A stretch of 64,000 bases of DNA from Takakia lepidozioides. Lineage: Eukaryota; Streptophyta; Takakiopsida; Takakiales; Takakiaceae. How positions within the stretch are numbered: the stretch's first letter is position 1; each line of letters opens with the position of its first letter. The notes under the pieces were generated by a model. That model did no database searches and was not told the DNA's origin. It saw nothing but the letters and a program-made list of their open reading frames with translations. Below, one piece after another: positions 44,926 to 57,530 of this stretch. The stretch lies in contig CM060733.1 of the NCBI GenBank assembly GCA_030704615.1, forward strand, positions 38,814,001-38,878,000. The letters are read 5' to 3'. The translations under genes were made by a program, and so were the position numbers.

Positions 44926-47900
44926 AAAAAAATTCACCGGAATTGAATACCAGGATCCTGATTTTGCCTACGTGGACCTGTTAAAACGTGCCACTTGTTA
45001 TATAGCCACTTTTTAACCCTCTCACCTCGTTATTCTCGCCACATGGGTGCTGCGATTTTGGAAGAATGTAAAGAAAAACACTGATTTGGTCTAAAATTCC
45101 ATATTCAGAAAATATTTTTAAAATAAGTAATATCCATTAGATATATCTCTAAAATAGAACCAGAACCTGGAACCGGTGTCTTTCTTTTGAGCAACTAACC
45201 AGTAACTGGTGCCCCAATGCTAAAAAGTTGAAACCAAAACTGGACCAGAACCGTCCCAATAAAAAAAACCAGAACCGGACCCAGAACCATCTCTGGAAAT
45301 ACTTGTGGAACTAAAATAGAAGGTCTCTTCGTAAAATCAAGAACCTCCCAACACTAATGCGGGTCATCGTGGATTTGTGGGAGGGTGCTAAGCTGGCTGG
45401 AGAGCCTATAAAAGATCCATGTTGAAAGGCCGGGGGAGAAAGGGCCAGCTCCTCTGCGGCAAAAAAAAATAGTTTTCTTACTGCTGGTGCGCCCGGTCGT
45501 GGATGGTGGACTTGTTCAGCTTTCTGGGCTCCTAGTCTCGACTTTCTAAATAACTGGGTAACTATTTTGTGGATAAGACATTCGCTTGAATAAGAGTCAA
45601 CGAGAATGTGCAAAGAAAGACTGCACGAAGGTGGGAGTAACTAAAACTTTGTTCACGTTTCCACGTCGTAAGTACATGCACACCGTCCCTCCCACATCTT
45701 CCAAAACATGCCGCCCATTGCCCTTCTGCCCTGCAATAGCTCTCATACTCTCTCCCAGCTGTTTGTATACTGTGCAATATGTTAATTCAGTTGGCCAATA
45801 AGCCAATTTTTCATATATTATGCAATATTTTAAAAGATAACACTAGCAATAATGTAAGGACTTAATGCAAGCATGCGTTATACTGCCTGCTACAGCTTCC
45901 CCTAGGTGGACTGTCCTGGGTGCCACCCAGTCACTATGTGATGGCCTCCTATCATGGTTATTTTCTCCATGATCTTTTTAATATGATTTAAAAGGCTTTC
46001 TCCCTTTAAAAAAAAAAAAAAAACATGAGATCTCTGAAGCGGCTTTTGGTCTATCAAATCTTCCCCACCCCTATCTCAAGAGTGGGGTGGGGAGACATTA
46101 GTGACCCGAAATGGGCTGACATCATTGGATTGACACCAAATATATATGGGAGTGCCACGAAAGCTAGTGAGTGTCACTCCAGTGGATAACTGTTCTTTGA
46201 CTTTCTAGATGGCTCAATAATGTTGTTGAGGGTGTGCCCTATTCTTTTGGTATTGCCCTCAAATCATTATCACATACATATTGTCACATGTCTCACGTCA
46301 GGATGCAGAATCTCCTGTATCTGATTTTAGTATATGCATTAACTTTATTTAGGGATCTTAACTTTGACTTGTTGACTGGAGCAAATTTAGATCTTCATGT
46401 ATTGAGACATGTCTATCTCCCTAACTATATGCAAGGTTGTGAAATGATCTGAACTTAGTAGTAGGAGATTGACGCACTAAAATTTGGAAAGAGATTTCAC
46501 ATTGACACTTTGCTTGAGACATGTCACGATGGGGGATCTCCCGTGCCTTAGTATTATATGCAGTATCTTCTGAATGTTTTGGATAGGACCGTCTTCGCAT
46601 GTTGGTACTTTGATTTAGACATTGGACAAGGGAGATCTCCTTTGCTTGATATATGCAAGTTATGAAGTTTCTCATTGCTCTAGATGTGGACCAGCGGTAA
46701 TAATGTTCTAGGGATGTGGCTCGGGACATTCCATATAGGCACTTTCGGTAGAGTATTTCAATAGTGGGAGAAACATGTTAGTGAGAGGAGGTCTCCTCTA
46801 CTCATATTAGAGAGGGGATTTGTTGGCTCTCTTGCAGAGAGAGACTTTGCAACATGTTCAAGTCAACGGAGAAAATGTGGTTAAAGGACCTTACACCGTG
46901 TCAAGGCTCCTGTTGGTCCGATTGTGCTGAGTCATGCCCTTACTCTCACCTTCCTCTTATGTTTTGCCAAAGCAAGAGAGCCCATTGCCGTTTTAGGCTT
47001 GTTGATTTTATTGCAAATATTATAAATGTTGCTCTTTTGCATAAATGTATAATGTATTATATGTTATAGATAATTATTATTCTTGACTTTTGAAAGTGTA
47101 CATTTAGTTAAAACCTAGTTTCATACCCGGCCCTATCTTCTATACAAATCTTAGCTTTTGCAAAGTTTTATTACATAGCTAGGTTGCCATTGGATTTTTC
47201 TTTTCTCAATATTGCAAGCATTGTTGAATATAGTGTTCCTGAATATACCCTTGGGTAAACAGTAAAGATATATTTATTTATTTAACCATAACCGACATTT
47301 AATTTACTATCAGGATAAAAGTGAGGATTTTTATTATTTATTTATATCCTTGAATTAATCAATTATATTAATTAATTCACGAACATCAATATACCTGACC
47401 TTGAGGGTAAAACAAACAAGTGGATAGTCATGTAATGGCTCCACCCTAATTACAAAATTGGAAGGCTACCGCTTGGCGGTCCTGATTTAATAAAAAATTA
47501 AATATCCAAATGTTCAAAATACAAAATCGGGACTGCCAGTAAAAGACACCTTGCCTAGGAAGGCGTCGTCACTTTTTTCACAATGATATACCATAAGATA
47601 CATCACTAAGTGACTAGGTAGTTTCAAGGGTAGTTTAAAAACTGTAACAATTGATTTATGTCAAAGACAATGCACTCTTGGTTTTTGTGTGTAATTATCC
47701 AAATATAGTAAATATTTGAATCTAACTAGATAATAATGTCTAGATAATTTGGTGAATTAAATTAAAATTTCATGTGATAAATATTCATGAATTGTTTTGT
47801 GAATGGAGATTTTTGTTGTTCTTGTTATTTGACATTTTTGGAGGCATTTTGCAAAGATAAACCATACACACAATATTGAAGCACTTAGAATGTTAACACA

Positions 47901-48049
47901 ACAAAATAATTAATGGGAACAAAAAATAATCTATCTACGTGGATAGGATTATGACATAAATGCTTTTACATATATATATAGAACACTTAACAAATAAATG
48001 TGAAATTTAGTAACAAAATATTTTGTGTTCTTCACCTCGATAGAAAATC
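44926..48049. other. AT-rich intergenic DNA
   Basis: No gene or complete element recognised over about 3 kb. Poly-A runs occur near 45,466 and 46,010. Open frames are short and without motifs. Confidence 0.5.
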
Positions 48050-48566
48050 ATAATAATAATGAAATGCAAAGAACAAATGTGAAAGATAAAATCGAATGTG
48101 ATGGAGTTGGAGGGATAAATCTGATGATAACTAAATATAATGGACTCATTCTGGAAAAAGAGGTGAAGAGATAAGTCTGAAGGAAACTGAATATAATAGA
48201 ACTGAAGGGATAAATGTGAGATATAACTGAAGGGATAAATGTGAAGGGAACTGAATATAATCAATAAATAAAGCAAGATAGTTTGTTTGTTGGCTCCTCC
48301 CTAAGGAGAGACCACTCATCTTGATTGTTTTCTCTTGATGTGCCTTCCCTAGTTAATACCTATCTGTCAAGATCATACATTCCCACTAAGTAGCCGTTTT
48401 CAGTATACTGTAGATTCTAATCCGCCAATTGTTACCCATTCATTCATATAACTTGGTGAGTGCTATAATTTCATTATATTCAGTTTCTTTCATATTCATC
48501 CCCTTAGTTCTAGTATATTCAATTTCCTTCCGATCTATCCCGTCAGTTGTATTATATTCAGTTCCT
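48050..48566. repeat. Inverted repeat region built on GGAACTGAATATAATA words
   Basis: Left part (about 48,110-48,260) has repeats of AACTGAATATAATA and GAAGGGATAAATGTGA. The right part (about 48,470-48,566) carries the complement, TATTATATTCAGTTCC and ATTCATCCCCTTAGTT. Together they could fold as a long imperfect hairpin. Ends and target duplication are not defined. Confidence 0.55.
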
Positions 48567-51385
48567 ACTAGGGTAGCCTATGCCGTTGGCCCAAGTGTCC
48601 AATGTTATCTAAGTCATTTAAGTCTAATCATTTTTTTTCCACAGAGCCTATGACCAGATTTGAACCGGAGACCTTTCCTTTGATATCTCTCATGTCGAGG
48701 CTCCAATCATTGTCCTAGGAATGTCCACTTTGCTATTTTCCATGAATTTTCGACGACCAAAAGTACTTGAAATTCCACATCTCCCACACCGCACGTCCAA
48801 AAATCATGAGACCAAGCCGGTGCACCCCTCCTCATCGAGGGCTTTCCAACGGTATCAAGCACCAGGGCTAGGGCTCGGGCTCAGGGTTTGGGTCATCTCA
48901 ACGTGACAAAACAAAACAAACGTCTCGCTTCATATATTGATACTAGGGTAGCCTGTGCCGTCGGCCTAGTGTCTAGTGTCATCTAAGTCCAAGTGCCATC
49001 CTCTATGTATCTAGAGACCCTGCAATTTGGGAGATCTCCACGTCATTGTTCCAGGAAAGCCATTTTGTTATTTTCACGAATTTCCAGCGACCAAAAGTAC
49101 TTGAAATTTTGTGTTGGTAGCATGTGCTGTTGGCCCAAGTATCTAGTGTATCTAAGTCCAAGTACAATCCCCTATGTATCCATAGACCCTCCAGTTTGGG
49201 AGATCTAGGGTAGCCTGTGCCATTGGCCCTTGTGTGAAGAATTGAAATCTAACAAGTGCGATCCCCTATGTATCCAAGTGCATCTCCTATGTACTCTAGG
49301 CCCATGTGTGAAGAATAATATATCCAAGTACGAGCCTGTGCTGTTGGCCCAAAGTGTCCAGTGTCATCTAAGTCCCAGTGCAATCCCCTATGTATCCATA
49401 TGTCGAGGCCCATGTGTGAAGAATTGAAATCTAAGCCCAAGTGCAATCTCCTATGTATCCAAGTGCTTCTCCCATGTAGAGGCCCAAGTGTGACCTCCAG
49501 TGTCCGATGTCATCTAAGTCCAAGCTGCAATCCCCTCTACATCCAAAGACCCTATAGTTTGAGAGATCTCCACGACATTGTTCCAACAAAGCTCACTTTG
49601 CTATTTTTGCTATCTTTTGTCGAGGCTTTCATATATTACTTTGCTATTTTTCGCAAATTTCCAACGACCAATTTCAAATCTCCATATACTAAAATGAAGT
49701 TGGATGTTTGTTTAGTTACAAAGAATGTGAGGTACATGAATGAACTAATGTTTAAAGAATATTGTAAACATGAACAAAATGAGCAATAATGTAATGTGAT
49801 TCAGATATTGGAATTTGGTGAAAGACTTAGAAATTTATATTAATACCTATGTATATACCGTAGTGGGATAGCCGGTTAGGCACTTGCCTGCCTAATAATT
49901 ATTTTTGGGGCCATTTGGCACTAGGCACTTTTGAGAAATGTTTTTAAATTAGGCATCTTGGATGTGTAAAATTTTCAACTAAAAAGAATGATCACAAAAT
50001 AAAAACACAAAAATATAAAAATACAGCCGCTGCCATGGATGAAAATGAAAACTGAGTCCATGGATGACGTTTAAATGAAAATTCAGCCGCTGACATGGAT
50101 GCAAATTGAACACTGAGTCCATGGATGACGTTTTATTTGAATATCATTTTAAATGGATATCACTTTTAGATTTGTTTTTCTAATTTAAATTTTATACCAT
50201 AGACACTTTAGAGAAATTTTTGAAAATTAGGCACTATTTGAAGACAAATTTTTAAATTAGGCACTCTTGTCAAAAGTAATTTATTCTGATTAGGCACTCT
50301 TTTTTCGAATTAATTTCTACCTAATTGGCTATCCCACTATGGTAGCCAATTTATTTATTTTTCCATGAATTTATTGAATAGTGATATATCCAATCATTAT
50401 TGATACTAGGGTAGCCTGTGCCGTTGGCCCAAGTATCAAGTGTCATCTAAGCCAAGTGCAATCTCCTATGTATGCAAGTGTGTCTCCTCGAGGCCCATCT
50501 GCGACCTCCTTGGGCCAATGTCATCTAAGTCCAAATACATTTTTTTTTTCCCACAGAGCCTACGACCAGATTTGAACCAGAGACCTTTCCATTGATATCT
50601 CTCCTTTGGAGGCTCCAACCATTGTCCAAGGAAAGCCCACTTTCCTATTTTTCGGGAATTTCCAACGACCCAAAGTACTTGAAATTCCACATTTCCCACA
50701 CCATAGGTCCAAAAATCCTGAGACCAAGCCCGTGCACCCCTCCTCGTCGAGGGCTTTCCATGGTAACAAGCACCAGGGCTGGGGCCTCGCGGTTGGGGAC
50801 ATCTCAAATCTACAAAACAAAACAAAGCAAAACAAACGTCTTCCTTCATATAATGATATCTCCTGTCGAGGCTCCAACCATTCTCCTAAGCAAGCCCACC
50901 TTGCTATTTTTCATGAATTTTTCGGCAACCAAAAGTACTTAGAAATTCCACATTTCCCACACAGCAGGTCCAAAAGTCATGAGACCAAGCCGGTGCACCC
51001 GTCCTCATCGAGGGCTTTCCAAAGGTACTGAAATCGTAGTCATAGGCCCATCGGTTTGGGAGATCTCAATGACACTACAAACAATATTGTGAACGCCAAT
51101 ATTTAAAAAGCCCACTTTACAGTTATGTCCACGTGCACAAAAGAGAAATGAAGGGCCAATCATTGCTCCAGGAAAGCCCACTTTGCTGTTTTTCACAAAT
51201 TTCCGGCAATTGAAAGTACTTGAAATTCGATATCTCCCACGCCGCAGGTCCAAAAATCATGAGACCAAGCCGGTGCACCCCTCCTCATGGAGGGCTTTCC
51301 AACAACACCAAGCACCAGGGCTGGGCCCTGCAGTTTGCCCTGCAGTTTGGGAGATCTCAACAACGCTACAATAATTTTGCCCGAC
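48567..51385. repeat. Cluster of interspersed repeat units
   Basis: Two modules recur. Module 1 has GTAGCCTGTGCCGTTGGCCC, then GTGTCATCTAAGTCCAAGTG and CAATCCCCTATGTATCCA. It occurs near 48,567, 48,945, 49,112, 49,206, 49,336, 49,480 and 50,405. Module 2 has GGAAAGCCCACTTTGCTATT, ACTTGAAATTCCACATCTCC, CAAGCCGGTGCACCCCTCCT and GAGGGCTTTCCAA. It occurs near 48,680-48,900, 50,600-50,810, 50,870-51,030 and 51,160-51,350. Minus-strand box-B-like words GGTTCAAATC occur at 48666-48657 and 50578-50569, suggesting a tRNA-related SINE ancestry. A related copy is at 2.97 kb. Confidence 0.8.
49858..50342. mobile_element. MITE, 485 bp, TA target site
   Basis: Imperfect terminal inverted repeats of about 25 bp, CCRTAGTGGGATAGCCRRTT at both ends (left 49858, right ends 50342), flanked by TA. 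Inside are repeated TTAGGCACT words, and a duplicated segment of about 60 bp around CATGGATG...GTCCATGGATGACGTTT (50,023-50,125). No open frame. It fits a non-autonomous Tc1/mariner-like MITE. Confidence 0.75.
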
Positions 51386-54131
51386 AGTCTAGAAATTCCA
51401 CACCTTTCAGCACTAAGATTCTCTCTCCTCCACAACACAAAAACAATCTAGGCTCTCTTGTTAATACTTATTGGGTGAACACTTTCGGGCCCAAGAAACC
51501 ACACTCATGCAAAGTGATAACTCAAACATAAGCATCTTGGGCCCTCCTTCCATTGAAAACTTCAACCACCATGGGATACATACTATGACAACAAAGCTTG
51601 GGTACCAAAATCATTCCAAACAATAATCGAAAGTCCATATAAGTACGGACATTCATATTACATTGGAATGTTTTCAAGTTTCCTTCTCCAAATTTTCTTT
51701 CAGTGTAATTTGGATTTTCAACCTTTATTGTTTTTAAACCCATGACCCAAGGGATTTCTCATAAATAAGCATTATTTTACCATCTTTAGAACACTGGTGA
51801 AACTTTAAAGCTTGGGCCTTTAGGAGTAAAGCAAAGTTTATGAGTGTATATACGAGAGGTTCTATCCATGTGGAACTCAAAGAGCACACATGGGGCCGTT
51901 CAACAAGCCTAACCACACTTCCCATCAGTGAACCCAAGGTTTGGTGCTTCAAAAAGACTCTTCTGTAGAACACCCCGAGCTATTTTTTAGGTTATAGTAG
52001 AAAGGGCTAATAACTGATCTCCCAACCATCAGAAATCAGATAGAAACAGCACATCCTGTATCAAGGTTATATAGCCTACAGTTGCACAAAGATTAATTAA
52101 GTCTTTCTTTCCTAAGTTCCCTTCTTTCTTTCAATCTCTCACTGAAGTCTTCCATTATGAGGATCAGAAATGCTTGGCAGCTTACCTGCACGAGGCCTTG
52201 TCGCTTAGACAATCCCTTGAGCAGTAGTTGCTTTTGGGCTGTTTTCCGGTTCTGGTTTTGTTTCCTCTCTCTTGCTTTTTCCCATTTGGCCCCATAAAGC
52301 TCTTTGAGCTTCCGCAGATGTTATAAAGTACCATTTCATTTCTTTTCCTACTTGTATACTTCAAATAAAAAACAACACTCTAAAAAACTGTTATTTCGTT
52401 TCTTTAGGAAAGGAGGACCTGGCAGTAAGTCTTTGACAACTCTAGATACCCATGCTCCGTGACCAAAGGAGTTACTCCCTACCACGGCTACTAAACTGGT
52501 ACAGTCCAGCCACAAAAGAATACATCTATGCTGTTGCATCCACTAGAAATCATATTAGTGGCTACTAGTCATATATACTACGACTTTCTGGGTCTTCAAT
52601 AGTGTGTGGGAGATTTGCTAGACAGTCCACAGATTCTTAGCCTCGCCCTTGAAGGTGTAAGGGACCAAAGCAGATCTTGAGGCTTCCCCAATCAATATCC
52701 AGACCTCGATTAATAGATGAGAAGGGGTGTAGACAATAGTGAAAATCATAGGCAAGTAGGGAAAAACTAATCCCTCTCAGCAGCCTGTCCAAACCCCATC
52801 TATCTCTTACCTCCCTTTTTTCATAGCAAAGCCTATGGTTCTTCATTTCTTTCTGATAGGTTTTCCAGCTACAAGAGTAGCAACAAGAACGACCTGGATG
52901 GTATTATGTGATGTTGGGTGGTCACCATCAGTGATTTGACTGGACAGGGACAGGTCAATTTTGCTCAAGTGGTGCACACAAGACGACCAAGTTGGGTGGC
53001 CCTCACTAGGAAAAGTGTCAATATTTCTCAAGTGTAACCCATGCCTGATGGACAAGACCAGTAACAGAGAGATATGTGAAGTCTTAGTTGAAATCATCCA
53101 GAACTAGTACTCACATATCCGGTGCTCATATTGCACCCTAGAGCTCTTTAGGCTGCCTGCAGACTGTTAAAATTACAGTGCTCCAGGTTTGGGCTAGAGC
53201 ATCTCATCAGGATAATACCAGTAATGATATTTATCTTACAAGGTTGGTTCTAGGAACAATGATTGTCATGTTCAAGAATGAGCTCTAAAATTGATCTTTG
53301 ACACTAAGATTGAAGCTTGGAATGCTCTGATTAACAGAGCTGAGGCTGTTCCCAACAGAGATTGCCGCAGCTTTAATGCAACACCGTAGTTGTGAACTTC
53401 AGATCGAATGAGGCATATCCATACTGAACTCATTTGAGTTTGTAGCAATAGTTAAACGGTACGATGAGTTTCCATTGCCAAGAGCATGTAGATTTCCAGT
53501 TCTTAGGATTTCCCAGGCATCACTTTAAAGTCTGCTCTTAATAGTAATCACCGAACCTTGCCTAGGGCAATCAATTGGTGGGATCCGGATGGCAAGATTG
53601 GTTTAACAGATAACAGATCTGGCCTGTAAAACAAATCTGGAACTCTGGACAAAACGAACTACTTGATTTGTTCGGAAAGAAGGAACCGTGCTTACCTGCA
53701 CCAAGGGACCTTTTGCTCAGCTGGGGCATTCAGAAGGACTTTGTAATATCACTGAATGGTGACTAGAGTGGGGCCAGGGTAACATCATCTTTTACTTCGT
53801 CTCTCTCCCCCTGCCTGATTGAACTACTGAGTACAATGGATCCGTATTCTAACCGACAGTTTTCTTGATCCTCTTACGAGGGAAGGCGAGGAGTTTGTGG
53901 AAAAATTGCCTTGGACTTGCAGTCTGCCTTGAGAAGAAACAAAATTAAGAAGGTGAAAATACGAGAGAGGGATGAAGGGCAAGGATGTACTCCCTTCTTG
54001 CGAAAACCATGCATGGCACAAAGACATCAATCCCTTTTGCAGCTGAGTGAATCTGCCACCAAGGGTATCTTTGTATGACAGCCACCGCAGGACGAGATTG
54101 GTGCCCTGAGAGTGCTCTGGTTGCCAAGTCA
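51386..54131. other. Intergenic DNA; right part is RING gene 3' flank
   Basis: No protein motif, RNA gene or element with ends was found on either strand. Frames of 60-84 codons near 51.5-53.1 kb lack recognisable domains. Confidence 0.5.
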
Positions 54132-57100
54132 TCAGAAGTGAATGGGAGCCGGCTTCCCGCTCAGTTTGGTTTCACAGAAAGGGCACTTGTTAGTCTTCTC
54201 CCAAACATCAACAGCACACTCAGTACATGCACTGGCATGGTTGCATGGCCGGAAGCATGCTCGTTGTTTCAATTCATTGCACTTCTTCCCCTTTTTCTTG
54301 GAATAGCTGCCCTCCAGTTCCTCAAAACAGATAGAACACTCAAATCTTTGCAGTGCTTGTGAGGTCCTATCTCGTTCTCTTGCTGATGAAGCCTGTTCAT
54401 TTCTAAGTGTTGCCTGCAACTCTTTCTCAAATATAGCCTTTTCCATTTTTAGCTGTTTCAAAATGTCACCCTTCTCCTTCTGGAGAATTTTTGTATGAGA
54501 CCTGAGATCCTCCACTGCCTGCAACAGATGAAACAAAAAGCATGAAATCTGCTGAAATCAGAGTTGCATTTCCTGTCCCCTGTTATGACGGCACAGTCCT
54601 GAAGGGATACCAGCCATCCTGCTTTCCTATAGGCAGAGAGAAGGAAGGAACTTCATAACGTCCAAAGAGAACCTAACGAGGTTATAGGAGACGTGCTCAT
54701 TTATCATTCACTCCGACAATTGCTTTGAGAGAGAGGGAAAGAAGGGAACTCAAAGAATTCCACAGGAAGCCCAAAGATCTTACAAGGGAGAGAGAAGGGG
54801 GACAGGGAAAAGATTATCTCATACTTTCGTTGCCACCTTAAGCTTAGTAGTCAAGGAGTTCTTTTGAGCTTCAAGCTTTTTGGTCTCCTTCTCCAGAATC
54901 TTCTTCTCTCTATGAAGTTTATCCTCCGCCTGCCAAACACCAACCACTGAAGATCAACTCTAGAGACATTCCTAAGGTAAGACACACACACACACAGCCT
55001 TCAGAGCTCCATGAAGAACGACAGAAAAATGTAGTCACCTTCCAGAAACGTTTACTGTATTCTTACAATGGTGAGCCCCACCACACCCTCCTGGGTTTAA
55101 ACTGTGATTCTACACATCTACCCAGTAACATGTAATGCAGGGCAGGAAACAGAGAGAGAGAGAGACAGAAAAGTGGACTTCCTTTGTGGTGAATGACGGC
55201 GGCGGTCAACAGGATACCCACCTTTCTGGAGCCAGCTAAGGAATCTAAGCCTGCAATTTGCCATAACCTCGCAACAATATGCGACCATCCCATTTCAGGG
55301 AAAGCATGGCCATCCCCCTTTCTTAGGTTCTAAGCTTCTGCACTTTTAATGAAAAAGAAACAAGAAACAAGAACTTCAAACCAAGGAAGAACAACAATAT
55401 GAACTGAAGAGAGGAAGAGAGAGGCAGAAAGGATGTGTACATGCGCTGCATGTACAAGGCTTTCAAGCAACTCAGTTTGTCCATCCATAGACTCCATAGA
55501 CTTGTTGGAGTCCCTTGACTTCCACTCCCCCCTTGACTTTGAGTCTCTTGACTTCGAGTCCCTTGACTTTGAGTCAAGCTCTCTTGATTTTGACTCTCTT
55601 GACTGTGATTGCCTTGAATCCTCCATGATTTCTTTCCCTGATCTTTTGGCCCTTTTCCTCTCAGCTTGCGAACCCCGGGACAGCTGGAAAACCCATTCAT
55701 AGATGCCTGACATTGTTAGGAAATTGACACAGGATGTGAAGCCTCTCTGTTCAGAATAATGTTTCTGTAAAGCTGCAGAAGCTTTCATAGCCACTGATGC
55801 AAGATTGAGTTCAATTGTAGTTGATCTAGAGACAGTTGAAACAATCGATTGACGTGACGTGATACTACTTAAAAGTCCCTTAACCAAAGACACCAGAAAC
55901 ATTATCCCACTGCCAATCACATTAAAAACAAGCCAGCAGATGGTGACTCGTACTGATGAGGCAACCATGGGTGCCTTGATATAACATGGACTAGCAGGCA
56001 AATGCAGTCACTGTGCTGGTGGATTTTGTGCGTTTGGTCCAACCAGAACATAGACACACCCCACTGAAACCTAGTGCAGGTCTTCATTAAAGTATGGTTG
56101 TCATCCCGTTGTAGCCACAGACCCTGCTCCCAATTGGATGGAAGGCCTAGACAACCTATTGGACAGCAGAACAGTAAGCGAAAGGAGATGGATGAGGGGG
56201 AATGCAGTGTGGAAATATGTACAAAATGTCCCTGCAAGAGTCCCTCATACAGGACCAAAAAGGAAAAGGAAAGGAACTTTATAATGTCCACAGGAAGTTC
56301 AAAGAGCCTATGGGACAAAAGAAAGTATGAGACAAGAAGGAAGAGCCAGAGACGACACAGAAACCAACATAGCTGAAGTGATCATGCACGTCTACAAGGA
56401 TCTGAGAGGCTCATGATCATCACCAATCTCTCAGTTGTACGGTCCTTCTCGACAACCTCTTTTAGCAGGTTATCTTCATCATATCTGGGTTCTAGCTTTG
56501 GCCCTGCACTTCGTGAGACCTACACAACACACATGTATGCACCTGCATTTCCTCAGTTTTGCAAGAATGGCAACTCTCCATCTTTCAAGCATTTGAGGAT
56601 CCTGCATTACAGCTAATCTTGGGACAGAACTGCAGTGAATCTCAGATGCAAGAGAGCTGGACAGGGAAAGGGAAAGAGCCACTGAATGATGGTGGGCCAG
56701 ACCTTAGCCAGAGGGGACCATCTCTTCATGTGGTCCTTGACAATGTCTTTTCGGCGCATGTGCATCCCACGGCACTTGGTACAGCTACATCTCTCCTTCC
56801 CCCCTGTCTTGGAACACTGGGGTTCATTCATCACAAGGAGGCGTGGAGAACTGATCTTGGCCTCCCTCAACAAATTTCCTGGATCATTGCTATCATTTGT
56901 CCTCTCCTGCTTTTTCTGGCTACCTGGCCCAGCTGAAAAAGCTATGGATCTTTTGTTTCTCTATTTTGTCTCACCGTTATCCATCTATTATATCTAGTTT
57001 GGTAAAATGTACAACTGAAACAAATGTTCTTTCAGAAACTCTCTAAGCTGCTGTCAGAACTTCCTGGTGAGGGGGAATTTACCCCAATCTTTCCATAACA

Positions 57101-57530
57101 AGGGAATATTGAGATTGGAAGCAAATAACTGTTCAAGACATCAACATATGGTTAAAGGATGCCATCCAAGCCCAGACAGCCTTTCTCTCTCTTTCTTTTC
57201 TATTTCTCTGTGTCTCACACACATCACATGTGCATTTGCACAAACCAACAACATATGTCCAAACACTCTCATTCTGTCTCTCAGTGTACCTGGTTCAAGC
57301 CCTGCTTTGGCGACGTCATCCACTGGATTGCACTTATTTGGAGTTTCTGGCCTGCTGCTTGGCTTCTTGACTTCAGTTGCCTCTTCTGGAAGATGACCAT
57401 TGCTCGAATCACTCTCGCTGCTTAGTTCGTGCTGTCTCTTCTTGCCTCGCCTTTGTCCTCTGCTGTCGTGTCTGGTGGCCGAAGACAGAGAATCTGAGGT
57501 TGAACTGAATGAGGACCCCTCTTTAGGCAT
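54132..57530 (-). CDS. RING-finger protein with coiled coils, six exons
   Basis: Likely E3 ubiquitin ligase. Exons: 57530-57290, 56923-56703, 56519-56424, 55683-55456 (or 55441), 54929-54825, 54518-54132; phases agree and give about 425 aa. Exon 1 encodes a Ser-rich start MPKEGSSFSSTSDS and a basic stretch RGQRRGKKRQHE. Exon 2 has a Cys cluster CSCTKCRGMHMRRKDIVKDH that may bind zinc. Exon 4 has Arg/Ser-type repeats (SKSRDSKSRDSKSR). Exons 5 and 6 are Lys/Glu-rich coiled coil (HREKKILEKETKKLEAQK). The C-terminal RING reads CSIC, 27 residues, CNHASACTEC, then CPFC, a C3HC4 arrangement with a long first loop. The exon 3 and 4 donors are the least certain. It is divergent from the F-box gene 2.4 kb away. 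Substrate unknown. Confidence 0.8.

Noticed and set aside
55330-56001. 223-codon continuous minus-strand frame as a separate gene
   Set aside because: Only its middle fits the RING protein, after an acceptor at 55,683. The upstream hydrophobic part reads through an intron.
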